From NCBI GenBank assembly GCA_963667075.1, contig OY762938.1, positions 310,001-374,000 of the forward strand: a DNA stretch of 64,000 bases. The letters are read 5' to 3'. Both the position numbers and the translations under genes were made by a program. This stretch comes from G963667075 sp963667075 (GTDB lineage Bacteria; Pseudomonadota; Alphaproteobacteria; Micavibrionales; Micavibrionaceae). How positions within the stretch are numbered: position 1 is the first letter of the stretch; every line of letters begins with the position of its first letter. This document shows, in pieces, positions 16,231 through 25,256 of this stretch. The notes beneath the pieces were generated by a model. It was not told the origin of the DNA, searched no databases, and saw only the letters and a program-made list of their open reading frames with translations.

Positions 16231-16830
16231 ATGAATACAAGACTTATGAGCATTGTAGCCGCCGGCGCAGTTGTCGCTGCCGCTGTGTTTACATTACAAA
16301 CAAACCAGAATACAGCTGACACATCTGTTGATTACAACGCTATCATGCCTGCCGCTGGAAATTATACCCCAGCCACTGACACGGCAGCAGCATCCGACGT
16401 TGAAATTTCAACGGACACAGCCGAATCAGAAGCTGTTTCCAAAGAAATCGCCAATATGTTCGACGATGAAGAAGACATGAATGGCGATATGGCAAAAGCC
16501 ATCAACGATTCTGTTGAGCCTGCGGCTGGTCATGACGACATGGCAGAACATGCTGAAGATGCGATGGAAGAACATGCTGAAGACGCTATGGAAGAACATG
16601 ATTCTATCTCTATGGAAGGTCTGGAAGAACATGTTGAGGAAGCCGCAGAAGAAAACGGATCACATGATTACATCGACGATTCTGTAGAAGCGGTTGAAGA
16701 CGGTATCGAAGAAGGCGTTGAAGAAGCCACAGAAACACTTGAAGAAGCTGTTGACGCTGTGAAAGAAGAAATGCAAGAGCACATCGAAGAAGAAGCGCAC
16801 GACGCCGCTCATGACATGATGAAGCATTAA
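16231..16830 (+). CDS. Acidic exported repeat protein
   Basis: A 199-residue protein with a hydrophobic N-terminus (SIVAAGAVVAAAVFTLQTN) that is either a signal peptide or an anchor. The rest is strongly acidic, with runs such as EHAEDAMEEHAEDAMEEHD and an 11-residue-like helix repeat (EAVEDGIEEGVEEATETLEE). A 24-base tandem repeat encodes the EHAEDAME units at about 16546-16605. It would form long amphipathic helices and may bind metals through its His/Glu/Asp content; that is inference. It has an AAGGAG site and its own terminator. No family is recognised. Confidence 0.75.
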   Translation: MNTRLMSIVAAGAVVAAAVFTLQTNQNTADTSVDYNAIMPAAGNYTPATDTAAASDVEISTDTAESEAVSKEIANMFDDEEDMNGDMAKAINDSVEPAAGHDDMAEHAEDAMEEHAEDAMEEHDSISMEGLEEHVEEAAEENGSHDYIDDSVEAVEDGIEEGVEEATETLEEAVDAVKEEMQEHIEEEAHDAAHDMMKH

Positions 16831-16858
16831 GATACTAAAATAATCTTTAAAATGAATT

Positions 16859-16893
16859 CAGCCCTGTGCTACAAAGTGCGGGGCTGTTTTTAT
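16859..16893 (+). terminator. Intrinsic terminator between the acidic gene and coaBC
   Basis: CAGCCC (16859-16864) pairs with GGGCTG, extended inward by five pairs with wobbles to a loop of TACAAA, and TTTTTAT follows. It ends 15 bases before the coaBC start codon, so coaBC transcription must start inside this short interval or depend on read-through. Confidence 0.7.
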
Positions 16894-16907
16894 ATGGAGA
16901 AAAATTC

Positions 16908-18134
16908 TTGAGCAACCGTTTAAAAAACAAAACCATTACGTTGATCATAACAGGTGGCATTGCTGCCTATAAAACGCTTGAACTCGTCCGTCTCTTGCGC
17001 AAAGCAGGCGCATCCATTCAGCCTGTTCTGACCAAAAGCGGCGCACAGTTTGTTACGCCGCTAAGCCTTTCTGCCTTAAGCGAGTCTCCTGTTTATGACG
17101 ATTTATGGTCCTTAAAAGATGACGCACAAATGGGGCATATATCGCTTGCACGCTCATGTGACCTTGTCATTGTTGCCCCTGTAACGGCCAATACTATGGC
17201 GAAAATGGCACATGGCATGGCAAATGACCTGGCCTCCTGCATTATTCTTGCAACAAACAAGCCTGTTTTACTGGCCCCTGCGATGAATCCTTTCATGTGG
17301 GATAATGCCGCGACACAAGATAACGTTAAGATACTAAAAAAAAGGGGGCTGCATTTTACAGGACCGGAAGCCGGTAAAGCAGCCTGTGGCGAAGAAGGTC
17401 ACGGACGCATGTCAGAACCGGAAATAATCCTGAAATGCGCATGCAACCTCCTCGGCAAAAAGCCATTAAACGGTTATAAGGCCATTGTTACAAGCGGCCC
17501 CACATATGAACCTATTGACCCGGTTCGTTTTATTGGAAACCGTTCCTCTGGCAAACAGGGGCATGCTATTGCAAAGGCACTGGCTGAAGCGGGGGCAGAA
17601 ACCACCCTTATCACCGGTCCTGTTGCACTCTCCGATCCTTATGGCGTTCAGACCATCCATGTGGAAAGTGCCAAAGACATGTTGAACGCCACCGAAAAGG
17701 CCCTGCCTGCAGATATCGTAGTCTGCGCCGCCGCCGTCGCTGACTGGGGCCCCAAAGAAATCCACAACCATAAAATCAAAAAAAGAGCGGGAAAAACACC
17801 CCCTGCTCTGTCATTATCTGAGAACCCTGATATCTTAAGAACTATTTCCAACAAAGGAAAACAACGCCCTGATCTGGTTATCGGTTTTGCCGCAGAGACA
17901 GAACAAGTTATCGACGCTGCAACAAAAAAAATCAAAGACAAAGGCTGCGATTGGATTCTGGCAAACGACGTGTCACCGGATGAAAATGTATTTGGTGGAG
18001 ATGAGAATCATGTTTATCTTCTGACCCATAGCGAAAAAGACAATATTTCTTTTGAAGAGTGGGAAAAAGCCTCGAAGGAAGATGTCGCCTTAAGACTGGT
18101 TAAACGTATCACCAAGGAAATAAAGAAAGACTAA
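16908..18134 (+). CDS. coaBC: Phosphopantothenoylcysteine decarboxylase / phosphopantothenate-cysteine ligase
   Basis: Bifunctional CoA-synthesis enzyme, 408 residues. The N-terminal CoaC flavoprotein half shows ITGGIAAYKTLELVR, the catalytic His in GHISLARSCDLVIVAPV, PAMNPFMWDN and the substrate-recognition flap with Cys in AACGEEGHGRM. The C-terminal CoaB half shows TSGPTYEPIDPVRFIGNRSS, the synthase-type HKIKKRAG lysines and VIGFAAETE. I choose TTG 16908 as start, since GGAG lies eight bases upstream; a frame start at 16866 would run through a terminator hairpin. It is followed by dut after four bases. Confidence 0.95.
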   Translation: MSNRLKNKTITLIITGGIAAYKTLELVRLLRKAGASIQPVLTKSGAQFVTPLSLSALSESPVYDDLWSLKDDAQMGHISLARSCDLVIVAPVTANTMAKMAHGMANDLASCIILATNKPVLLAPAMNPFMWDNAATQDNVKILKKRGLHFTGPEAGKAACGEEGHGRMSEPEIILKCACNLLGKKPLNGYKAIVTSGPTYEPIDPVRFIGNRSSGKQGHAIAKALAEAGAETTLITGPVALSDPYGVQTIHVESAKDMLNATEKALPADIVVCAAAVADWGPKEIHNHKIKKRAGKTPPALSLSENPDILRTISNKGKQRPDLVIGFAAETEQVIDAATKKIKDKGCDWILANDVSPDENVFGGDENHVYLLTHSEKDNISFEEWEKASKEDVALRLVKRITKEIKKD

Positions 18135-18138
18135 AAAA

Positions 18139-18594
18139 ATGTCTGATGAAAAGATTACAGTATCCCTTACACCCCTGCCGCATGCCGTTGGCTTGAGTCT
18201 GCCAACATATGCCACAGAGCAATCCGCAGGCATGGATTTATCAGCAGCACTGGAAGAAAGTATTGAACTGTCCCCGGGGGAACGCGCCCTTATTCCAACA
18301 GGCCTTTCTATTGCATTGCCTCCGGGCTATGAAGCGCAAATACGCCCGCGCTCCGGTCTCGCTATTAAATATGGTGTCACCGTTTTGAACACCCCTGGCA
18401 CAGTAGATGCCGATTACCGCGGCGAAATCAAAGTCATTATCGCGAATCTTGGCACAGAGCCCTATACGATCGAGCGCGGCATGAGAATCGCACAAATGGT
18501 CATTGCCAAACATGCCAGCGTCTCTTGGACCGTCGCAGAAGAGCTGGACGATACAGAACGGGGCGCAGGCGGATTCGGTTCAACAGGCTCATAA
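18139..18594 (+). CDS. dut: Deoxyuridine 5'-triphosphate nucleotidohydrolase
   Basis: Trimeric dUTPase, 151 residues, removing dUTP and supplying dUMP for thymidylate. All five motifs are present in order: EQSAGMDLSA, RPRSGLA, the active-site NTPGTVDADYRGEIKV, ERGMRIAQMV, and the Phe-containing tail RGAGGFGSTG. It starts four bases after coaBC and its stop abuts the mutS ATG. Confidence 0.97.
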   Translation: MSDEKITVSLTPLPHAVGLSLPTYATEQSAGMDLSAALEESIELSPGERALIPTGLSIALPPGYEAQIRPRSGLAIKYGVTVLNTPGTVDADYRGEIKVIIANLGTEPYTIERGMRIAQMVIAKHASVSWTVAEELDDTERGAGGFGSTGS

Positions 18595-21345
18595 ATGACA
18601 CAGTCACTTTCTACCCCGACCACCTTCCCTGCTATAAAGACAGAGACAACAAAGACAGAAGAAGACTTTATAGCGGAGGGCCACACACCCATGATGGCAC
18701 AATATCACGCCATCAAGCAGGCGCACCCTGGTGCGCTTCTTTTCTATCGGATGGGTGATTTTTATGAGCTCTTTAACGATGATGCTATTGTAGCCTCTGA
18801 CGTCCTCGACATTACATTGACAAAACGCGGGAAGAACAAAGGCAACGGCATTCCCATGTGCGGCGTTCCTTTCCATTCCTATGAGCCCTATCTCGCCCGC
18901 CTCATTCGGGCAGGACATAAAGTCGCGATATGTGAACAAACAGAAACACCGGCCGAGGCCAAAAAAAGAGGCGGATACAAAGCCCTTGTCAAACGAGACG
19001 TCACCCGTATCATCACGCAAGGCACACTGACCGAAGATACGTTGTTAGATGCCAGAGAAAATAACTATCTTTCGACAATCGCTTGCGTCGCTGGCCAGTA
19101 TGCTGTGGCATGGCTGGAACTGTCAACGGCTTCCTTTTTCGTATCCCCCATCCTTGAAAAAGATATCGGCACAACATTTGAACGGATTGCGCCAAGTGAA
19201 ATTCTTATCTCTGACAAGCTAATCGACCATAAAAACATTAAGGAGATAAGCCAGCATAAAAAAGAACTCATCACAATACAGCCGCATCACCTCTTTGACA
19301 GTGAGAATGCTCGAAAAAGACTGGAAGTCCTCTTTGGCGTTACAACACTCGACTCTTTTGGGGCTTTCAGCCGCGCCGAAATTGCAGCCGCTGGGGCATT
19401 AATCGACTATGTACAAAAAACCCAGAAAGGCAAACTCCCCCGTCTTTCCCCGCCCAGACAAATACAGCAAGCGCACGTCATGGACATTGACGCCGCCACG
19501 CGCAGAAATCTGGAATTAACACGCACCTTATCAGGCGAGTACAAAGGCTCCCTGCTCTGGGCGATTGACCGGACACTGACAAACGGCGGCGCACGCCTGC
19601 TCCAAAGCCGTCTCTCATCCCCCTTAAATAGCCTGGCCGCCATAAAACAACGGCAAAATGAAGTCGAGCTTTTTTATAATGAAACGGCCCTTCAGGATAG
19701 GATCAGGGATCTTTTACATGAAATGCCGGATATGGAACGCGCCCTTGCCCGGTTAACGGTGGACCGCGGCGGACCGCGTGATCTTCTTGTGCTTTTAAAC
19801 GGCATAAGACAGGCCAGCATCATAAAAAGTTATGTGGACGAGACAGAGACGACAAAAAAGGGTCTGGCCTCTAAAAGCGAAAGCTTAACCCTGTCCGGTC
19901 CGCTTATTGACTTTATTGATGACCTTGACAGAGCCATAGAGCCTTCGCCTGCACCTATGGCCCGTGACGGCGGTTTTATCAAAAAAGGTTATCTGGCAAA
20001 GCTGGATGGTTTAAGAAATTTAAGAGATGACAGCAAGAAACTCATAGCAGAATTACAAGTCAAATACCGTACCCTTACAAAAATAGACTCGCTAAAAATC
20101 GCCTACAACAATATTTTAGGCTACTACATCGATGTGCCAGCCAAAAAAGCCGATTCCCTTCTCATCGGTAAAGGCGAAGAACGCCATGATGATAATCCTT
20201 TTGTTCACCGTCAGACCCTTGCCAATGCCGTTCGTTTTACGACACCGGATCTCTCGACACTGGAACGAGACATAGCCAGTGCCGCCGACAAAGCCCTTGC
20301 CATTGAACTTCAGATATTTGACGCATTAAACGAGAAAGCAAACGCACTAGCCCATGAGATTGGAAAAATCGCTGCCACCATATCAGCGATTGACGTTTCT
20401 ACATCTCTGGCACATCTAGCCTTGGAAGAACAATATATTCGCCCTGTGCTGGAAGATAGTACAGAACTCAGCATCAAGGCCGGCAGACATCCTGTCGTTG
20501 AGCAAATTATTAAAAAAAACCTGTCTGAGAGCTTTATTCCCAACGATTGCGATCTCGGGTCAAAGAACCGTCTTTGGCTCTTAACCGGGCCGAATATGGC
20601 CGGTAAATCAACTTTTCTGCGCCAAAACGCCCTGCTTGCCATTCTGGCACAAATCGGTTCTTTTGTACCAGCGGCGGAAGCAAAAATCGGTTTAATTGAT
20701 AAAATTTTCAGCCGCGTCGGCGCAGCAGACGATCTGGCAAAAGGCCGATCAACCTTCATGGTGGAGATGGTTGAAACAGCTACTATATTAAATCAGGCGA
20801 CTCCACATTCCCTTGTTATTCTGGATGAAATAGGACGCGGCACAGCAACCTTTGATGGCCTGTCTATCGCCTGGGCCTGCGTTGAGCATCTTCATGATAT
20901 AAACAAGTGCCGCGCGCTCTTTGCCACCCATTACCATGAACTGACCAGTCTGCAGTCACGCCTCTCCCGGCTCTCCTGCCATGCTATGCAGGTCAAGGAA
21001 TGGAAAGACGATATTATTTTCATGCATAAAGTCGGCACAGGGTCTGCGGATCGTTCATATGGTATTCACGTCGCCAAACTCGCTGGCCTCCCGGCCCCTG
21101 TCATCAATAGAGCCAGAGACGTGCTCACCATGCTGGAAGAAGGCGAACAATCAGGTGCGCTGGCCAGACTGGCCGATGACCTCCCCCTCTTTAGCATTAT
21201 TGAAAGAGACACCCCATCTAAACACAAAGAAAACAATAAGTTAAAAGAACTTATTCAAACTATAGATCCAGATAATCTGACACCAAAACAGGCCCTTGAG
21301 ATCCTCTACGATCTAGTCAGGGAAGCAAAAGAAACAAACCGCTAA
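18595..21345 (+). CDS. mutS: DNA mismatch repair protein MutS
   Basis: Mismatch-recognition ATPase, 916 residues. The N-terminal clamp motif FYRMGDFYELF contains the mismatch-contacting Phe and Glu. The core domain carries TRRNLELTRTLSGEYKGSLL. The ATPase has Walker A TGPNMAGKSTFLRQ around residue 665, a RSTFMVEM signature, and Walker B LVILDEIGRGTATFDG. The C-terminus ends LTPKQALEILYDLVREAK, the short tetramerisation-type tail. A 30-residue N-terminal extension precedes the first conserved block. It begins directly after the dut stop. Confidence 0.97.
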   Translation: MTQSLSTPTTFPAIKTETTKTEEDFIAEGHTPMMAQYHAIKQAHPGALLFYRMGDFYELFNDDAIVASDVLDITLTKRGKNKGNGIPMCGVPFHSYEPYLARLIRAGHKVAICEQTETPAEAKKRGGYKALVKRDVTRIITQGTLTEDTLLDARENNYLSTIACVAGQYAVAWLELSTASFFVSPILEKDIGTTFERIAPSEILISDKLIDHKNIKEISQHKKELITIQPHHLFDSENARKRLEVLFGVTTLDSFGAFSRAEIAAAGALIDYVQKTQKGKLPRLSPPRQIQQAHVMDIDAATRRNLELTRTLSGEYKGSLLWAIDRTLTNGGARLLQSRLSSPLNSLAAIKQRQNEVELFYNETALQDRIRDLLHEMPDMERALARLTVDRGGPRDLLVLLNGIRQASIIKSYVDETETTKKGLASKSESLTLSGPLIDFIDDLDRAIEPSPAPMARDGGFIKKGYLAKLDGLRNLRDDSKKLIAELQVKYRTLTKIDSLKIAYNNILGYYIDVPAKKADSLLIGKGEERHDDNPFVHRQTLANAVRFTTPDLSTLERDIASAADKALAIELQIFDALNEKANALAHEIGKIAATISAIDVSTSLAHLALEEQYIRPVLEDSTELSIKAGRHPVVEQIIKKNLSESFIPNDCDLGSKNRLWLLTGPNMAGKSTFLRQNALLAILAQIGSFVPAAEAKIGLIDKIFSRVGAADDLAKGRSTFMVEMVETATILNQATPHSLVILDEIGRGTATFDGLSIAWACVEHLHDINKCRALFATHYHELTSLQSRLSRLSCHAMQVKEWKDDIIFMHKVGTGSADRSYGIHVAKLAGLPAPVINRARDVLTMLEEGEQSGALARLADDLPLFSIIERDTPSKHKENNKLKELIQTIDPDNLTPKQALEILYDLVREAKETNR

Positions 21346-21376
21346 AAACACGTCTGCCTCTGCCTTTATACCTGCC

Positions 21377-21411
21377 TGTGCCCTTTGTGTGTGCCCTTTG
21401 TGTGTGCCCTT
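21377..21411. repeat. 13-base minisatellite, 2.7 copies
   Basis: The unit TGTGCCCTTTGTG occurs at 21377-21389 and 21390-21402, with a partial third copy to 21411. TTATACCTG flanks it on both sides. It lies between mutS and the lipoprotein gene, outside any frame I trust. Confidence 0.8.
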
Positions 21412-21523
21412 ATACCTGTGAATGACCGCAGGATAAACATTGCGCTTTAATGGCCATCGTTGCACCATTTACGCGGGGATTCTCTATTACAATAATTACA
21501 GCCTTGGCAACAGGAGTACAAAC

Positions 21524-22075
21524 ATGAAAAACATTTTGTTTATTCTGACCATTTTATCATTCTTGCCCGTTTTGGGAGGCTGTACGAATACGCAGACAGC
21601 ACACAAAGAGCCTTTAACACCCTATCTGATCGCAGATGATAAAACGCCGGATAATGATGTGCTGATGTCTGCTGTAAAAGAATATATAAAAATAAAGGCT
21701 GGTCCCGCGAACTCACGGTACGAATTTACCCGCACGGACCTCAATAATGATGGAAAACAGGATGCACTCGTTCTGTTAAAAACCCCCTACACGCACTGGT
21801 GCGGACTGACTGGTTGCCGCATGCTCGTCCTTGAGGCCAAGAACGGCGCTTTTTCGCTCCTCTCGGAAGTTGAGATGGTCCGCGGCCCTCTCCTTGTAAC
21901 AGAGGACACAACCGCCGGCTGGAAAGATATTGTCCTGCGGTTTGACGGGGTTGGCTCCCGCGCACAGCACATTGCGCTAACCCATAACGGACAAAGCTAT
22001 CCATCAAACCCGCTGTCCCGCTATGCTTACTTCTCTGAAAAAGACCTCCCACAAGGCACAACTGTATTTCCATGA
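21524..22075 (+). CDS. Lipoprotein with a D-x-N-x-D-G calcium-type motif
   Basis: A 183-residue lipoprotein. The signal peptide ends in the lipobox LGGC (MKNILFILTILSFLPVLGGC, Cys at residue 20). In the mature part, RTDLNNDGKQDALVLL matches a dockerin/FG-GAP-like calcium loop, and two Cys flank CGLTGC. The start is ATG 21524 because an AGGAG site precedes it; the frame is open 28 codons further up. The stop overlaps the trmFO ATG by four bases (ATGA), so the two are coupled. Function unknown. Confidence 0.75.
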   Translation: MKNILFILTILSFLPVLGGCTNTQTAHKEPLTPYLIADDKTPDNDVLMSAVKEYIKIKAGPANSRYEFTRTDLNNDGKQDALVLLKTPYTHWCGLTGCRMLVLEAKNGAFSLLSEVEMVRGPLLVTEDTTAGWKDIVLRFDGVGSRAQHIALTHNGQSYPSNPLSRYAYFSEKDLPQGTTVFP

Positions 22076-23415
22076 CACATTCAAAAACACTTCATATTAT
22101 TGGCGGCGGACTCGCTGGGTCTGAGGCAGCCTGGCAGGCCGCGGAAGCTGGAATTTCTGTAATCTTGTACGAAATGCGCCCAGACAAAAATACACCGGCG
22201 CATAAAACAGGCGGACTCGCTGAGCTGGTCTGTTCTAATTCATTCCGCTCTGACGACCATGAATATAATGCGGTGGGCCTGCTACATGAAGAAATGCGCC
22301 GCTGTGGTTCCCTGATCATGGCAGAAGGCGGTAAAGCCGCCGTTCCCGCAGGCGGCGCGCTCGCCGTTGATCGGGATCTTTTTTCTGCTGGCGTCACAAA
22401 CGCACTGGAAACACACCCGAACATCACCATCAAGCGTCAGGAAATCAAAAATCCTGCCGCCATTGAGGATGGCTTCGTTATCATAGCAAGCGGTCCTTTA
22501 ACCTCATCATCACTCGCGGTTGCTATACAAGAACTCACAGGTGAAGAGTCTCTTTCTTTCTTCGATGCTATTGCGCCTATTGTTCATAAAGACTCTATCA
22601 ATATGGACAAAGCCTGGTATCAATCACGCTATGATAAGGAAGGCCCGCGCGGCACGGGGAAGGACTATATTAATTGTGCCATGAACCGGCAAGAATATGA
22701 GGTCTTTGTTCAGGCCTTGATCAATGCCGAGAAGATTGAATTCAAAGACTGGGAAAAAGACACCCCCTACTTTGAGGGCTGCATGCCTGTTGAAGTCATG
22801 GCCGCCCGCGGGCCAGAGACGTTGCGCTTTGGCCCCATGAAGCCTGTCGGCCTGACAAATCCACACAACGATGAAAAACCATATGCCGTTCTTCAACTCA
22901 GACAGGATAATGCGCTTGCGACTTTATATAATATGGTTGGCTTCCAGACAAAAATGAGATACGGCGATCAGGAACGGGTCTTCCGCACCGTGCCAGGTCT
23001 GGAAAAAGCGGACTTTGCAAGACTTGGCGGATTGCACAGAAACACCTTTATCAATTCACCGAAAGTGCTTGATAAGCAACTGCGTTTAAAAAAGAAACCA
23101 AACATCCGCTTTGCGGGGCAGATTACAGGATGTGAAGGTTATGTCGAGAGTGCGGCTATGGGGCTCATGGCTGGCAAGATGGCGGCCGCCGAAATCCTTA
23201 GCAAAGACTTTATCCTGCCACCGAACACAACGGCTTTTGGTGCCATGCTCGAGCACGTAACCGGCGGGGCAGATGAGAAGACGTTTCAGCCCATGAACAT
23301 AAATTTCGGCCTTTTCCCGCCACTCGAAGAACGGGTTAGAAAAGGAAAAGAACGCAAAAAAGCCATGTCAGACCGTGCACTAGAGGCATTAACTGAATGG
23401 CTTAGCAAAATTTAA
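22072..23415 (+). CDS. trmFO: Folate-dependent tRNA (uracil-54-C5)-methyltransferase TrmFO
   Basis: FAD- and methylene-tetrahydrofolate-dependent enzyme making m5U54 in the T loop, 447 residues. It begins with the dinucleotide-binding motif HIIGGGLAGSEAAWQAAE, followed by AHKTGGLAELVCSNSFRSDD, which is diagnostic. NCAMNRQEYEVF and the catalytic-Cys region FEGCMPVEVMA follow. The C-terminus has FAGQITGCEGYVESAAMGLM and NINFGLFPPL. It is coupled to the upstream lipoprotein gene. Confidence 0.97.
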   Translation: MTHSKTLHIIGGGLAGSEAAWQAAEAGISVILYEMRPDKNTPAHKTGGLAELVCSNSFRSDDHEYNAVGLLHEEMRRCGSLIMAEGGKAAVPAGGALAVDRDLFSAGVTNALETHPNITIKRQEIKNPAAIEDGFVIIASGPLTSSSLAVAIQELTGEESLSFFDAIAPIVHKDSINMDKAWYQSRYDKEGPRGTGKDYINCAMNRQEYEVFVQALINAEKIEFKDWEKDTPYFEGCMPVEVMAARGPETLRFGPMKPVGLTNPHNDEKPYAVLQLRQDNALATLYNMVGFQTKMRYGDQERVFRTVPGLEKADFARLGGLHRNTFINSPKVLDKQLRLKKKPNIRFAGQITGCEGYVESAAMGLMAGKMAAAEILSKDFILPPNTTAFGAMLEHVTGGADEKTFQPMNINFGLFPPLEERVRKGKERKKAMSDRALEALTEWLSKI

Positions 23416-23424
23416 CTAAGGAAA

Positions 23425-23709
23425 CTATACGTCCTTATCCTCAAAACGACTTTCATCAAGTCCTAAAGAAACGTTTTCATCTCTGGAGAGTTCCTCCTTT
23501 ACGGCAAGAGCCGCAGTCTTTGCCTCTGACTCACTCAAGGCTTTCATCTCTTCCAGACGCTTCAAAGCCGCTTCGGATAGTTCCACCGTATCTGTCGTTT
23601 GACTAACAGATTCGGGAGGAAATTCCTTTTCCTTATCAATATTTTTATTTTCATCAACTTTTGACACCTTATAGGATGCCATACTTTCTGAAATAGGAGA
23701 TATCGTCAT
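23425..23709 (-). CDS. Small hypothetical protein (94 aa)
   Basis: Unrecognised polar protein starting MTISPISESMASYKVSKVDE. A central TTDTVELSEAALKRLEEMKA segment looks like a helix start and is followed by more charged helix. The overall look, a disordered N-terminus and an amphipathic C-terminal helix, recalls small regulatory or flagellar anti-sigma-type proteins, but I see no firm match. AGAGGAAAG precedes the ATG. It converges on trmFO with nine bases between stops. Confidence 0.6.
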   Translation of the reverse strand: MTISPISESMASYKVSKVDENKNIDKEKEFPPESVSQTTDTVELSEAALKRLEEMKALSESEAKTAALAVKEELSRDENVSLGLDESRFEDKDV

Positions 23710-23814
23710 AACTTTCCTCTAACCTTTTTATTCCTAACTTCCCTGCTATAGGGTACCATAAATTTCTTTCTTACAAATGAAGAATATACATATTATTAAC
23801 GGAATACATACTAT

Positions 23815-24477
23815 ATGACAACGAAGCATATTGTTCTTCTCCACGGTATTTTGCGCAATACTGTAGATTTAGCACCGCTTTCCCTTTTTCTAAAAAGCAA
23901 GGGCTATACAACACATCCTATTCATTACCCATCAACAACGCTCGATATAGAACAGCTTTCAGATTTTGTTGCTGAAGAGATTAAAAAAGACGAAAAAGCA
24001 GCAAACGCTAATAAATTATATTTCGTGACACACTCCATGGGCGGCCTGATTACACGTTATTATCTCCAAAAACAACGCCCCCCTAACCTTCATAGGGTCG
24101 TGATGATCGGCCCGCCCAACAAGGGAAGTGAGTTCGCCGACTTTTTTAATGAAAGCAAGACGTTCAGCTCTATTTTTAATAAACTCTTTGGGCCAGCCGG
24201 GAAAGAACTTGGCACAAAAGAAAAATTAAAGAATCTCGATAATGATATTACGTATCCACTGGGGGTCATTGCCGGTGACTTTTCACTTAATCCGCTCGCC
24301 CCTTGGGTCCTGCACGGAGAACACGACGGTATCGTTCCGGTGGAAAATACAAAAATAGACGGCATGCGGGATCACATTATCGTCCACGCCCCACATTCCC
24401 TCATGATTCTAAGCCCTGACGTGATAAAACAAACTTACTATTTCCTTGAACACGGGCATTTCCAGCACAAAAAATAA
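23815..24477 (+). CDS. Alpha/beta hydrolase, lipase/esterase-like
   Basis: A 220-residue cytosolic alpha/beta hydrolase. The oxyanion region is VLLHGILRN, the nucleophile elbow VTHSMGG with Ser74, the acid LHGEHDGIVPVEN with Asp171, and His191 or His194 near the end. The order and the MIGPPNKGSEFAD segment resemble the PGAP1/lipase-type group. No signal peptide is visible. The substrate cannot be told from sequence. Confidence 0.85.
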   Translation: MTTKHIVLLHGILRNTVDLAPLSLFLKSKGYTTHPIHYPSTTLDIEQLSDFVAEEIKKDEKAANANKLYFVTHSMGGLITRYYLQKQRPPNLHRVVMIGPPNKGSEFADFFNESKTFSSIFNKLFGPAGKELGTKEKLKNLDNDITYPLGVIAGDFSLNPLAPWVLHGEHDGIVPVENTKIDGMRDHIIVHAPHSLMILSPDVIKQTYYFLEHGHFQHKK

Positions 24478-24552
24478 CGAGACTTGCTAAAGCAGCTAAA
24501 AGATATACGTTAATGGTTGTACTTCATTTATCAAACAAAGGATTATAACAAT

Positions 24553-25149
24553 ATGACACTCACATTGCCCGACCTTCCTTTTTCACAAGATGCCCTTGCT
24601 CCTTTTATTTCACCGGAAACGCTGGATTTTCATCATGGAAAACATCATGCGGCCTATGTGGCAAACGCCAATAAAATCCTTGAAAATACGCCCGATATGG
24701 CCGATAAATCACTGGAAGATATTATTCGCCTCGCGGCCAACACGGATATTGGGCTCTTCAATAATGCGGCGCAACACTGGAATCACAGCTTTTACTGGAA
24801 TTGCCTGAAACAAAACGGTGGCGGTACAAAACTTCCCGCTACCCTGCAGGAAAAGATCGACACGGATTTAGGCGGATACGAAAAATTCAAAGAAGCCTTT
24901 GTCCAGGCTTGTGTAACACAGTTCGGCTCAGGCTGGGGCTGGCTGGCCAAAGATGAAGACACAGGCAAACTTGAAATTGTCAAAACATCAAATGCCGGTG
25001 TTCCTTTCATTGACGGGAAAAAACCGCTTCTGACATGCGATGTGTGGGAGCACGCCTATTACATAGACTACCGCAATGCGCGCCCTAAATATGTGGAAAC
25101 ATTCGTAGACGAGCTCATCAACTGGGAATTTGTTGAATCTCAACTCTAA
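24553..25149 (+). CDS. sodB: Superoxide dismutase (Fe)
   Basis: Fe-type superoxide dismutase of 198 residues, cytosolic. Metal ligands are H27 (FHHGKHH), H78 (QHWNHSFYW), D163 and H167 (CDVWEHAYY). Gln74 in NNAAQHW is the iron-type second-sphere residue, which favours Fe over Mn. The start is ATG 24553 with AAAGGA upstream. A strong bidirectional terminator follows. Confidence 0.95.
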   Translation: MTLTLPDLPFSQDALAPFISPETLDFHHGKHHAAYVANANKILENTPDMADKSLEDIIRLAANTDIGLFNNAAQHWNHSFYWNCLKQNGGGTKLPATLQEKIDTDLGGYEKFKEAFVQACVTQFGSGWGWLAKDEDTGKLEIVKTSNAGVPFIDGKKPLLTCDVWEHAYYIDYRNARPKYVETFVDELINWEFVESQL

Positions 25150-25177
25150 AGATATCTAATACCATTTTAGATAAAAA

Positions 25178-25214
25178 AGACCACAGAGCTATGAACTCTG
25201 TGGTCTCTTTTTTT
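25178..25214. terminator. Bidirectional terminator between sodB and secF
   Basis: AGACCACAGAG (25178-25188) pairs exactly with CTCTGTGGTCT (25196-25206) around a seven-base loop. A T-rich run follows on the plus strand and an A run precedes it, so it can stop both sodB and the convergent secF transcript. Confidence 0.9.
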
Positions 25215-25256
25215 TACTTGCGCTATTGCGCTGTTATTCCTTTATTTAGCCCCCCC

